Notes under the pieces: model-generated | What the model was told of the DNA's origin: nothing | Database searches by the model: none | What the model saw: the letters and a program-made list of their open reading frames with translations, nothing else | Shown here: positions 54,646-64,000 of the stretch, piece by piece | Layout: each line of letters opens with the position of its first letter | How positions within the stretch are numbered: the first letter of the stretch is position 1 | Made by a program: the position numbers and the translations under genes | NCBI RefSeq assembly: GCF_030272615.1 | Contig: NC_081405.1 | Span: forward strand, 311,937,235 to 312,001,234 | From: Cryptomeria japonica | Taxonomy: Eukaryota; Streptophyta; Pinopsida; Cupressales; Cupressaceae | Direction of reading: 5' to 3' | DNA length: 64,000 nucleotides

Positions 54646-57369
54646 GTCTCTGTGTGTTTTTGGGTCCGCCCATCTTGAGGATTTCATATCCTCTACAACT
54701 TAGGGACCTCTATCTGAATTCAATTGTAGGCAAGAGATAGACACAATGAGCTTAGTAGAAAAAGACACAATGCATGCAGACCTTGACAATGAATAGCCAA
54801 TACTAAAAAGTACTAAAAAAATGCACTTGATTTTTGGGGAAATCAAATCTGAACCCAAATAATCTTCAATTTGCAGTTAAAAAGAGTTTTATAGGACGAG
54901 AACTTCGCAAAGTCTTTCATTCAATTGGATACAAATTTCTACAAGGTGAGAATGCAAAGTCGTTCATTCAATAGAATCCCAAACAAAGAATATAGCACTA
55001 GTTTCTTCTACTAAAGTAAAACGAAATAAAACACAACAATTAAATGTTCTGGTTGCGTACAGATCCCCCCCCAAAAAAACTAGCTGCAACAAATTGATGT
55101 TAAATCCACTGCTATTTGAGCTGAATTGGCGCTTACTTTGCCATGGAAGAGAAAACTTAAGCTCTGTGTGGACATAAAAAACCTTGACAACAACATTCAT
55201 AACATCATCAACCAAAATATTATTTCTTAACACATCACTCTCTAAATAACCCAATGGCCCATTTCTCAAAGTGTGTTTCCTTGGCCTTCCCCTTTTCTTA
55301 GCAGGGTAAAACTCACTTTAATAATAATAGCCAATTAATTGTTATCGTAACCTAAGACTAGTGAACTTCCTCAAAGATTGCATGGAAGCTGCCCCCAAAT
55401 CCCTTTGAATCCTATGCGGGCTTTTCTTACAAGTTTAGTTTAGATTTCAAAAAAAATAACCGCTTTCCTCTAGCAATTGTTTGAGAATAATTGCAGGAGA
55501 GGGTAAATGCATATCTTACAAGTTTAATTTAGATTTAAAAAAGTTTTATAGGCAAGTGTTTCTAATTTTTTTTTTATTATTATTGAATATTATGAAGATA
55601 AAACAAATCATTATTAATCAAAAAGTAGGGATCCATATTTGCATAAATCTTTGAAAACTTAAATGCAAATATATAATAGTTTAATTATGCCTAAGAAGTA
55701 CCTCATATGAGATTGGCAAAATCAATTTATCTATCAACGGTCCATGATGATTGAGAGAGAGTGCAAGATGATTACACTATCTTTAATCGTTGATTCACTT
55801 TCTGTCAGTGCATATTGATGTTGCCCCATCGTTGTCCCCTCATTGCCTACCCACTCAACACGAAAAATGCACGCGTTCACAAGTTCGCTCCTCTTTTTTG
55901 TTTCATTTTTACTGTACAAATCCCTTAATTTATTGAATCATCTCACACTTGGTGCTCGATATACCTTTCACTTTCATAGTGTGACTATTTGACGTGTAAA
56001 TAATTAAAGTTTCTCCTCGTTTTATAAACCCTCTTCCATCCAGCTCTGCCAAACGTATTTAGTATCTGACTAGCAACATAAGTGATTAATAGATAGAATT
56101 TCCTAATTGGTTCACCCTTGACCATGTCCTAATGGGAGAAGGGACCGGTGGCAGTGGGAAAGTATTATTTAAATTTTAATAGAGTACAAAATTAGTATTT
56201 TTATTTAACTATTTATTAACGTAATAAATTTATCATTTACTAAATTTATTATTATTTTCTTTTACTTATTCTTTTTATTGACATTTAAATTTGATACTTT
56301 GTTTAATTTTTAATTTAAATTTGAATTATTTATATTTTTAATAATGTTATTAATAATTATATTATCTTAATTAATTATAGTTTTTATTATATTTTATATT
56401 TTTGTTGATTAATTATATTTTTTATACATAATTTATTAATATTAAAAATTTAATAAAGTAAAAAGTTAATAATTTAATTATTTAAAAATTTATTAAGTTA
56501 ATAAATTTATTATTTAACAAGGTTACTATTATTTATTTATTTTTACTAATAATTAGATTTTATATATTTTCACTTAACATTTTGTTTACTTTATTTTAAT
56601 TTTTAGTTCAGATTTAGCTTTGAAATTTATTGTAATTTTTTATTTCTATTTTATAAAACTTACAATAATTATAGATAAAAGTTATTAGTGGCTATTTAAT
56701 TTATAATTATTTATGTCCTATTAGATTTCAATTATTGTAAAATATTATATTTTGAACTTTTTATACAATATTTCTATATATTTTGTAGAATTTAATAATA
56801 TTAAATATTTATGTTCATAACCAATTTTTAATTATTTATATTATGTTTTAATTATTTATTTTATAATAATAGAAATAATATTTCTTTTACTCAAAGATAT
56901 TTAAACTTTTTTAATAAAGAATGTATAGATACAATAGAACAAATCAAATTAAATTGAACTTAATATGGTTGTTGGGTATACAAATAAATCTAATGTTAAT
57001 ATGGTTGTAGTATGTGATCATCAACACACAAAAAAAGTCATTCTAAGGATAAAGGTTGTATATGTCTAGGAGGCCTTGACCTCATAATGTATCAACATTC
57101 AAGGACATATAATCAAAATAGTAAATAAGTACAAACAATCAAGACAAAAAAACATGTTGTAACTTAGTAAATATTTTACAAATTCCAACTTACTAATTAA
57201 TAAAATTGTGAATGACATTCTAGACATAGTTATAGATGTTGGAAATGTTTTTAGGGAAAGGGATATATATGGAGAGAGATAAAAAGAGATAATAAGAAAT
57301 ATAGAGATAAAGAGGGAGACAAAGAGATATAGAGAGTATATAGGATAATATATCCTCTCTATATATACC
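54646..57369. other. Gene-free, increasingly AT-rich stretch
   Basis: No gene recognised. TTACAAGTTTA.TTTAGATTT occurs twice (about 55430 and 55518). From about 56160 to 56930 it is almost all A/T. From 57240 a purine-rich run (GAGAGAGATAAAAAGAG) faces the pyrimidine tract that follows. Confidence 0.55.
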
Positions 57370-57385
57370 TATCTAGCTATTGCCC

Positions 57386-57388
<3 letters not shown>

Positions 57389-57454
<66 letters not shown>
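57389..57454. repeat. Compound (TC)n(AT)n microsatellite
   Basis: About 11 CT units (57389-57410) followed by 22 AT units (57411-57454). Confidence 0.95.
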
Positions 57455-57457
<3 letters not shown>

Positions 57458-57972
57458 TTCCTATATTTGTATCTCTCTATCACTCTATCTACCCTCTCTC
57501 ATTGTCTCAATCTTTTTATCTATATTTCTCCCTTGCCCTCTTTCTCTCTCCTTCTATCTCCTCCTCTCCCTACATATTTATCTCTCTCCCTCTTTTCCAA
57601 TATATCTCTATCTTTTCCCCTCTCTCTCACTCTATCTACCCCCTCCTCTATTTCCTTCCCCTCTCTATTTTTCTACCTCTATTTCTCTCCCTATCTCTCC
57701 CTATCTTTATCTCTCCCTCTCCCTCTATGTTTATCTATTTCTCTTCTCTTTCCTTTCTTCCTCTATCTTGATCTCTACCTCTATCTTCTTCTCTCCCCCC
57801 CATATCTAGATATGTCTCCCTCTCTTTATCCATCCATCTCCCTCTCCCTCTTCCTCTTCCTATAACTTTATATCTATCTATTTCCTCTCTATCTCTTTCT
57901 CTCCATATTTCTTCTTTCATCTCTCCCTATATCTTTATCTTTTTATCTCTCCATCTCTCTTACCCCCCCTCT

Positions 57973-58004
57973 CCATCCATCCATCCATCCATCCATCCAT
58001 CCAT
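57973..58004. repeat. (CCAT)8 microsatellite
   Basis: Eight uninterrupted CCAT tetranucleotides inside the pyrimidine tract. Confidence 0.95.
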
Positions 58005-58165
58005 CTGTACTTCTCTTCACATCCCTATCCCTATCCATCTCCATCTCCATGTTCTTCACTGTCTCTATCCCTTATCTCAATCTCTTGGCCCTCTCCCTCT
58101 CTTGATTGCTCTTCCTCCTTTTATTTCTTCCTCTTTCTATCCCTATCTCCCCCTCTCTCTATTAC

Positions 58166-60708
58166 AAACATAACATGTACATATTGGTAATGGAGTCTTA
58201 TTATCTTCCTAGTTTAAAGGTTGCACTTCAATCATTCTTAGACCCATATAAGTGAATGCATAATTGATTTCAAGTTATCACCTCTCCATTTACACATTTT
58301 TTTGTACAGACAACATCACTTTCTAAATGGCCTATTGATTTAACTCATGTACTCCAAAAATATATGCAATAAATAGACAAAAAAATTTCCTTTCTGACTT
58401 TCCACAGTTCTTCGGCATACCCATTGCACACCAAGGTGCAATTGCTAGTTTTAAGGTTAATATGGAAATATACTGTTTATGTTCTTTTAAACAATTTCAA
58501 TTTCATATGATAGTTATTTAAATATTTGATTTCATATAAAAAATCTTGACTCACATTTAATATTAAAATCTCTAGATTAAATTGAATGTTAGGCACATGC
58601 ACAAAATCTTGTCTAGCCCTAAAACCTCTTTATTTTAAGACCCACTTTTCATTTATAATGAATAGATTTAAACAACAACTATAGGGAGATTGGTTTCGTC
58701 TCATTTTTTTGTTTAAATCTATTGTGGTTGGACTCGGTAAAAGTTTCTACAAAACTTTCTTCTTTTTTCCCATCGACGTCATTGAAGCACAACACAATTT
58801 GTGCAAAGCCATGAGTTTAGTCACAACTTCATGGTTTACAAGTGTAGGTTTGACATTCATACATTGCAACATTAACCAATTTTTCCATTAAGAAAATTAG
58901 TTTTCCACAATCCATAATCGTTATTGTATTTATTTCTAGATTAGACCATGTATGTTTTTTTGCATCAAAGTTTCATACACAATCTAATCCAAAATAACTA
59001 TAATAACATTTTTTATATGTTACTAGGAATATGTTTTCTCACGTATAATTCCTTTTCTTAGCGCAGACTTTCACTTTTTCTACCTAATGTAATTTTAACA
59101 TAGCACCAACTATACACTTATAATTTTATTTCACAAACTTCTTGTCTCAATGTGTAGGACGGGAAAAATGAATAGGCAAAAAGCTCTTTACCAGCTCATT
59201 CCATATTGACAAAAGAAATCATCAAGTACAAAATATTTGCAATTGAAAAGTTTACAATGCTTTCCTTCAATTGACTATAAACAAATCTATAATACAAACA
59301 AGGACGCAAAGTGTCAAGTTCCTGCCATTAGAGGAATGAGACTAATGGATAGAAATAAAGAGGAAGAGATAGCTACATATAGATGGATAAATAAAGCTAC
59401 ATGTGGCACTATGATAGAAGGATACAAAGATAGGGGTATAAGAAATAGAGGAAGGGACTCAACTAGAGCCAAAGAGAGATAGGTAGACAGAGAGGAGAGG
59501 GGGGGAGGAGAGAAGTTATTGTTATCAAATTTTAATTTAAGTAGTGAAATTGAATTTAAATTCCTTTTTAATATTTGAAAATGAATATTACAAAATTTTA
59601 GTTAAAATATTCTCATGGTTGAAAAGATTTATTTCTAATTATTGAAAATGAGTGTTAGTAGAATATAAATAATAATGTTTGAAATTTTATCCATAATTCA
59701 ACCAAAATTCAAAATTTATTACAAAATTTATATAATATGTTGATTGAGTTATCATGTCACTATATACATTGGAAGCTTTGTAAATGGATAAAAAAATTAG
59801 GTGGAAAACCTAAAACCATGCTAGTAACAATTTTTCCTAAGGTCAGTGTGTTTGAACCAATCACTTTAGAAACAAAATTATCCCTAATAGTAAAATTCTA
59901 CAATATAATAATTTTAAATTAAATTAATTAAAAAATATTTACCATTTTAAAAGAATCTAATTTTAATAACTAACAAAATTTTATTAATTACCATATTAAA
60001 AAAATATAATATACATATAACAAAAAAAATATCTTTCTAATCTCTAACAATTGTAATCAAGATATATAGATTAAACTAATTTATAAATTTAATCTTTCAA
60101 TTGCTTAAAAAAAAATTATTAAATGAAATTATGTTAAAAAAATTGAAATCTTATCTAAAATTACAAATTATTACTTTGTAATTATTCATTTTTAAATAAT
60201 TATCTTTAAAAAATTCTCTTCAAAATATTTTTAATAAAAAAATCAATATTAATTAAATATCCTTTAAAAAATTGATTTGTTTATTAAGAGATAATAATTC
60301 ATACATTAATACAACAAGAAGTTAAATGAAAGTGTTATTATTAATTTGTTTTATATTCTATCATAATATATCTTCAATACAATCTAATACAATTGACTGT
60401 TAAAAGTAAAATAAATAAATAAAAAATTAAGATATATATTCTAAATCACATATTACTAATTACTTAAATCTTCAAAGAAAAAATGATACATTAAAATTTG
60501 ATATATAATAAATTATTTAAAATTATAATGTTATAAATGAAAATCTTAATTTAAAATATTTTTTAAATAATTAAAATTCTTTTCTATATAATTATAAACT
60601 TCTATATTAATGTTTAAAAATAATAATTTTATATTCTAATTTTTAATACATATAATTATCATGGTAAATTTTTGAATTAATGTTTAAAGATAAATCATTT
60701 TGTAAATA
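58166..60708. other. Gene-free AT-rich stretch with a polypurine tract
   Basis: No gene recognised. 59330-59510 is purine-rich (GAAATAGAGGAAGGGAC, GAGAGGAGAGGGGGGG) and is the opposite-strand counterpart of the pyrimidine tracts. 59510-60700 is almost all A/T. Confidence 0.55.
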
Positions 60709-61758
60709 TTGTCAAGGCCGACATTGAATATCTTTGTAAATGTATTGTAAGCCAACATAAGGCATAACATTTGTAATAGGTATATAGGTCATTCTGCTAG
60801 GTTATTTTTGTAATTATAATAGACATATGAAATGTGTGGATATAGGAGAATATAGAAGAACTATATGATGCGAAATATATATATGGAGATCATTTTGTAT
60901 GAGAGTGTTATATCATGCAATGATATGTAGATAGCTTGGAAAGCATTCTTGGAGGGGAAGAGATATCGGTATCAATTCAGAATTTAGAAACCGGTACAGA
61001 GCAAAGACTGAACCGGAACTCTATTTGGCATAGTAGTTGCATTCTTGAGTTGATTTTCAGTAATTTAATTTAGCAAAAAGCTTGTAGTTAGTGAGACTCT
61101 TTAGTGATGAGCAGTATGCTCTAGGCAGCATGCCTTCCTACAAGTGCAGGCCCCTATTATATATAATATCTTTTCATATGGCCAGTGAACTGATATTGTG
61201 GGTCACAAATCCCACCATGGTTTTTCCTCATTGAGGTTTTCCACGTATAAATTCTGTGTGTTATGGTGTTCATTTATGTGGATGGTTTATTTGCTTCTTG
61301 TTATATGTTTATATGTTTACCGATTTATATATGCATGGTATAAAAGGATAAAAAATGTTCATACTTGCAGAACACTGATTCACACCCCCCCCCTCTTAGT
61401 GTTCTTGGATCCCAACATGTTTTTGTGGTTATGTTTCTATGGTTGAATTGCTTAACTTCTTATTTCACTTTGATAAGTTATGTTAACCGGTAATAATCTG
61501 AAATGAAGTTTTACTTATGTCAAGTAAAAGTATTTGGATGATTGTGAGTTTCAAGTTGTTTATGGTTATCTGTTGTAACAATCAACCGGTTTATCTTGAC
61601 AGTTTTATCTTGACAGAGATATTGCATTTATAGTTCTAAGATTTCTTGAGAGGTTATTTCTGAGAAAGGTGAAAGTTTATCAATTTTTCTATCTACTAAT
61701 TCACCCCCCCCCCCCTCTTAGTAGTTGACCAGATTCTTGTTCTTTCATCATACCATCA
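60709..61758 (+). mobile_element. Copia LTR
   Basis: Probably begins TGTCAAGGCCGAC near 60709. It contains CCATGGTTTTTCCTCATTGAG and TTTTCCACGTATAAATTC (U5-type words), a C-run with CTCTTAGTG at 61386-61402 and a second C-run at 61704-61719. It ends CATACCATCA at 61758, two bases before the primer-binding site. The left end is tentative. Confidence 0.6.
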
Positions 61759-61760
61759 AT

Positions 61761-61772
61761 TGGTATCAGAGC
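61761..61772 (+). promoter_or_regulatory. Copia primer-binding site
   Basis: TGGTATCAGAGC, exact, after the LTR end CCATCA. Confidence 0.9.
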
Positions 61773-61830
61773 ACATCTCAGGTCCTCTAAGGTCTAAGCC
61801 TAACAGCTTGAAGTAAAGATCTTGTAGAAC

Positions 61831-62735
61831 ATGATGAAGAAGGAAGGTCCAAAGTTTAATAGAGAGAACTATAGGATATGGAGTGATAGAATGAAAATTT
61901 ATACCAAGAGTCTTGGAAATCAATAATGTGAACATGTTAATACTCAATATGTTACACCTAGTGGGATTATGATTGATGATCAAAAGAAAGAGAAACAAGA
62001 AAACAATCAAGAACTGGAGGTTATTATTAGTTCTCTGTCTGATGTTGAATATGTTGATGTTCATGGTCTAGAGACTACTTATGAGGTATGGAAGAAACTT
62101 GAAGAGATTTACAATAGTGATGAACATGTGAAGATTGCCAAGGAAGAAAGTCTAAGAGGGAAGTTTGATGACATGCCGATAGCTGAAGGTGAGAATATCC
62201 AATAGTATGGTTAGAGGATAAAAGAGATAGTTGGTGAGATCATAAGTGCTGGTGATAAAATGGATGATGTGACAATACTTACTAAGGTGTTGAGAACCTT
62301 GCTACCGGTCTACACTATCCGAGTTGCAGCCATTCAGGAACTAAAATCTATTAACAAAACCAAGGTAATCCTTGACTCCATCATTGGTATGCTTGCTACT
62401 TTTGAATTAAATGGTTATGATGGTAGTGTTCAAAAATCTGAATCAGTATTTAGAGATTTTGTTTCTAACCCATCTATGAGGAAAAGTAGAGATGTTAGTC
62501 ACTATCATGAATCTAGATCTAGCAAAGAAATTGATGATGAAGATAGTTTAGTTGAGCTTGAAGCATTGTTGGCCAAGTGGTTGCCCAAAGGTATCGACAA
62601 ATATAGAGGTAAATTACCTTTGAAATGTTTTGCATGTACCAAGATTGGACACATAGTTGCTAACTATCCTAATGGTGATAATGAGCACAAGCGAGAGAAG
62701 TTCAAGAAGTACAAGGGAAAAGGAAAAAGAGATTG
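61831..62735 (+). pseudogene. Copia gag, truncated
   Basis: ATG at 61831, one frame: GPKFNRENYRIWSDRMK, a stop at 61924, YVDVHGLETTYEVWKKLEEI, two TAG stops near 62203 and 62215 where relatives read QYGHR or GQR, IQELKSINKTKV, and the knuckle CFACTKIGHIVANY with its last Cys changed to Tyr. It is the third gag copy of the family seen at 33802 and 43050 and keeps the Trp codon that is TAG in the other two. It ends at 62735, where another copia LTR fragment takes over. Confidence 0.85.
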
Positions 62736-62869
62736 TCTTATATCATTTTCGATAGCATGTATTTTATTTAAGTGCTTGGTTAAGTTCATCTACTGATTAG
62801 TGTTTGAAGTAGTGTTTTATTTGGTGTCACTGATTCACCCCCCCCTCTCAGTGCTTTTCAAGTCCATCA
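62736..62869 (+). mobile_element. Copia LTR 3' fragment
   Basis: About 134 bp with ATTCACCCCCCCCTCTCAGTG and the end AGTCCATCA, just before a primer-binding site. The rest of the LTR is missing, cut at the junction with the previous gag. Confidence 0.65.
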
Positions 62870-62871
62870 AT

Positions 62872-62883
62872 TGGTATCAGAGC
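62872..62883 (+). promoter_or_regulatory. Copia primer-binding site
   Basis: TGGTATCAGAGC, exact, two bases after CCATCA. Confidence 0.9.
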
Positions 62884-62931
62884 CTAAATTTTTTGAAGCC
62901 TAACTACCTAGAAGGGAGTCTTGAAACTACC

Positions 62932-64000
62932 ATGGGGGACAGGAGCTACTTCGAGATGGCTAGAGAGCTAGAAGCTAGTAGAAATGAAGTTGAATCCCTT
63001 AGGGGAAAACTAAAAGCTTCTCAAGTCAAAAGGAGAGAGCTATCTGAAAAACTATTAGAAATATCTAATAAAAGTTCTTCAGATGAAGCCAATATTGAAG
63101 CTTTAGCAGAAGAAGTTGAAAAGGTGAACTGTGAGAAACTGAATCTAAGGAGAGAGCTAGAAGGTCTCACTATCCACATGAGTCAGGAACTGGAAGCTAG
63201 AAGAGCTACTGAAGATTTTATCAAGCTAAGAGATCAAGAGATTATAAAGATCGAATAGGAAAAAGACACTATGGATGAGAACTTGATTGCTGAAACCAAA
63301 GAAAAGGAGAACCTAAAGCTAGATCTTGAGCTAGCATCATCTCTGAAAGAGAACCTATCTAAGAATAATGAAGATCTCATCAAAAAGCTTACTGAAGCCA
63401 ATGAGAAATTGGAGAAATTTGTTAAAAGTGCTACCATGCTGGAAGAATAGATTCAATCACAGAGAATGAAGGGTGATATCTCTGGAATTGGTTTTCATAC
63501 AACTGAAAAAGGTGAATCCTTCGGTACAAAGAACAACTATCTAAAGAACAAAACTACTCCTAAAGTCAATAAGACTACCGGTAAGAAGGGTTTTAAACCT
63601 GTCTACTTTGTTTGCCATAAGTGTGGTCATACTACAAATGTCTGTAGAGACAAACCTAACAAAAATGCAAATTACAATACTAATACTAGGTATGTGTCAA
63701 GAAAGTTTGAAGGTCATTGCTTCACATGTAGAATGTATGGGCATAGACATGTTGAGTGCAGATATGGAGCAAACAATCATGTACCACACATGCATTCAAG
63801 ACCAAATGGTGACCGGATAAGGAACTTTGATAACCAGGTAAACCTGAACTAGCAAAGATCCTATGACAACCGGTTTAGTCCATTCGAGATGGAAAAGGTA
63901 ACAAATGTTATTTGCACTTTCTGTAATAACTTTGGTCATGTGGCTATGAACTATAGAAGAAGAACATGAAGAGAAAATGCAGGACCTTGGAGATCATCTG
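62932..64000 (+). pseudogene. Coiled-coil gag with multiple zinc knuckles, partial
   Basis: ATG at 62932 (MGDRSYFEMARELEASRNE), then a long Glu/Lys/Leu heptad-like coiled coil to about 63445. A basic linker leads to three Cys/His motifs: CHKCGHTTNVC (shortened), CFTCRMYGHRHVEC (intact C-x2-C-x4-H-x4-C) and CTFCNNFGHVAMNY (last Cys lost). One frame throughout, with TAG stops at 63256, 63448 and 63850 and TGA near 63967. The coiled-coil plus repeated-knuckle layout differs from the other gags here, so this is a second copia family. It continues beyond the window. Confidence 0.75.

Larger units (their letters stand above)
57370..58165 (+). repeat. Polypyrimidine tract 2
   Basis: About 800 bp of C/T-rich sequence with the same TCTATCTC and TCTCCCTC words as tract 1, and a shared TAGATATGTCTCCC core. 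It contains the microsatellites listed separately. Open frames on either strand are compositional artefacts. Confidence 0.85.

Noticed and set aside
1-64000. tRNA, rRNA or organelle-derived sequence
   Set aside because: No cloverleaf with intact T-loop signature, no rRNA core and no plastid or mitochondrial gene was recognised on reading; a dedicated scan could still find short pieces.

Overview
The window looks like intergenic or intronic DNA from a land plant with a large, repeat-choked genome. It is AT-rich and almost entirely made of nested, decayed retroelements. Ty1/copia elements carry the plant tRNA-Met primer site, there are L1-type LINEs with a plant-style RNase H, and the one recognisable host sequence is a plant-type CTP synthase exon series. 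The abundance of old, stop-riddled copies and long solo LTRs suggests a gymnosperm such as a conifer. That is inference, not proof. No intact host gene, rRNA, tRNA or CRISPR array was recognised.

Layout. 1-7405: AT-rich tandem palindromes, LTR-like sequence, a broken ORF of an unrecognised multi-copy family (minus, 4775-1809), and a block of hairpins and minisatellites. 7771-8912: solo LTR. 10435-13300: Ty3/gypsy derivative reduced to gag-protease and part of an LTR. 13380-17900: remnant of a plus-strand LINE reverse transcriptase, split by a solo LTR (14124-16017, GGGAC target duplication, 27-bp minisatellite in its U3) and a 1-kb inverted-repeat candidate. 18795-19996: six CTP synthase exons with a lost splice donor and substitutions at conserved residues. 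21140-29540: a nearly complete but mutated minus-strand L1-type LINE, split by a 2.06-kb solo LTR (23936-25996, GACAA target duplication).

30056-44793: a 585-bp duplication, a plus-strand copia LTR-gag fragment, a small inverted repeat, chimeric pol scraps, and a long minus-strand copia element (39180-44793) with LTR, PBS, gag, protease, integrase, RT and RNase H but no 3' LTR. 45771-48328: a pyrimidine tract and AT-rich sequence. 48329-54645: further copia pieces, including a three-layer nest in which a copia RT is split by a TIR transposon (49100-51218, ATCT target duplication), itself split by a 5'-truncated LINE copy with poly(A). 54646-60708: AT-rich DNA with microsatellites. 60709-64000: two copia LTR-gag units, the second running off the window.

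The most interesting signal is a pair of homologous, unrecognised ORFs of about 210 residues. One lies at the 3' end of the 8.4-kb LINE, downstream of RNase H (21896-21264). The other lies in the truncated poly(A)-tailed copy inside the TIR transposon (49676-50712). Both are followed by a similar 3' untranslated sequence. Together they suggest a plant LINE lineage carrying an extra conserved 3' coding module.
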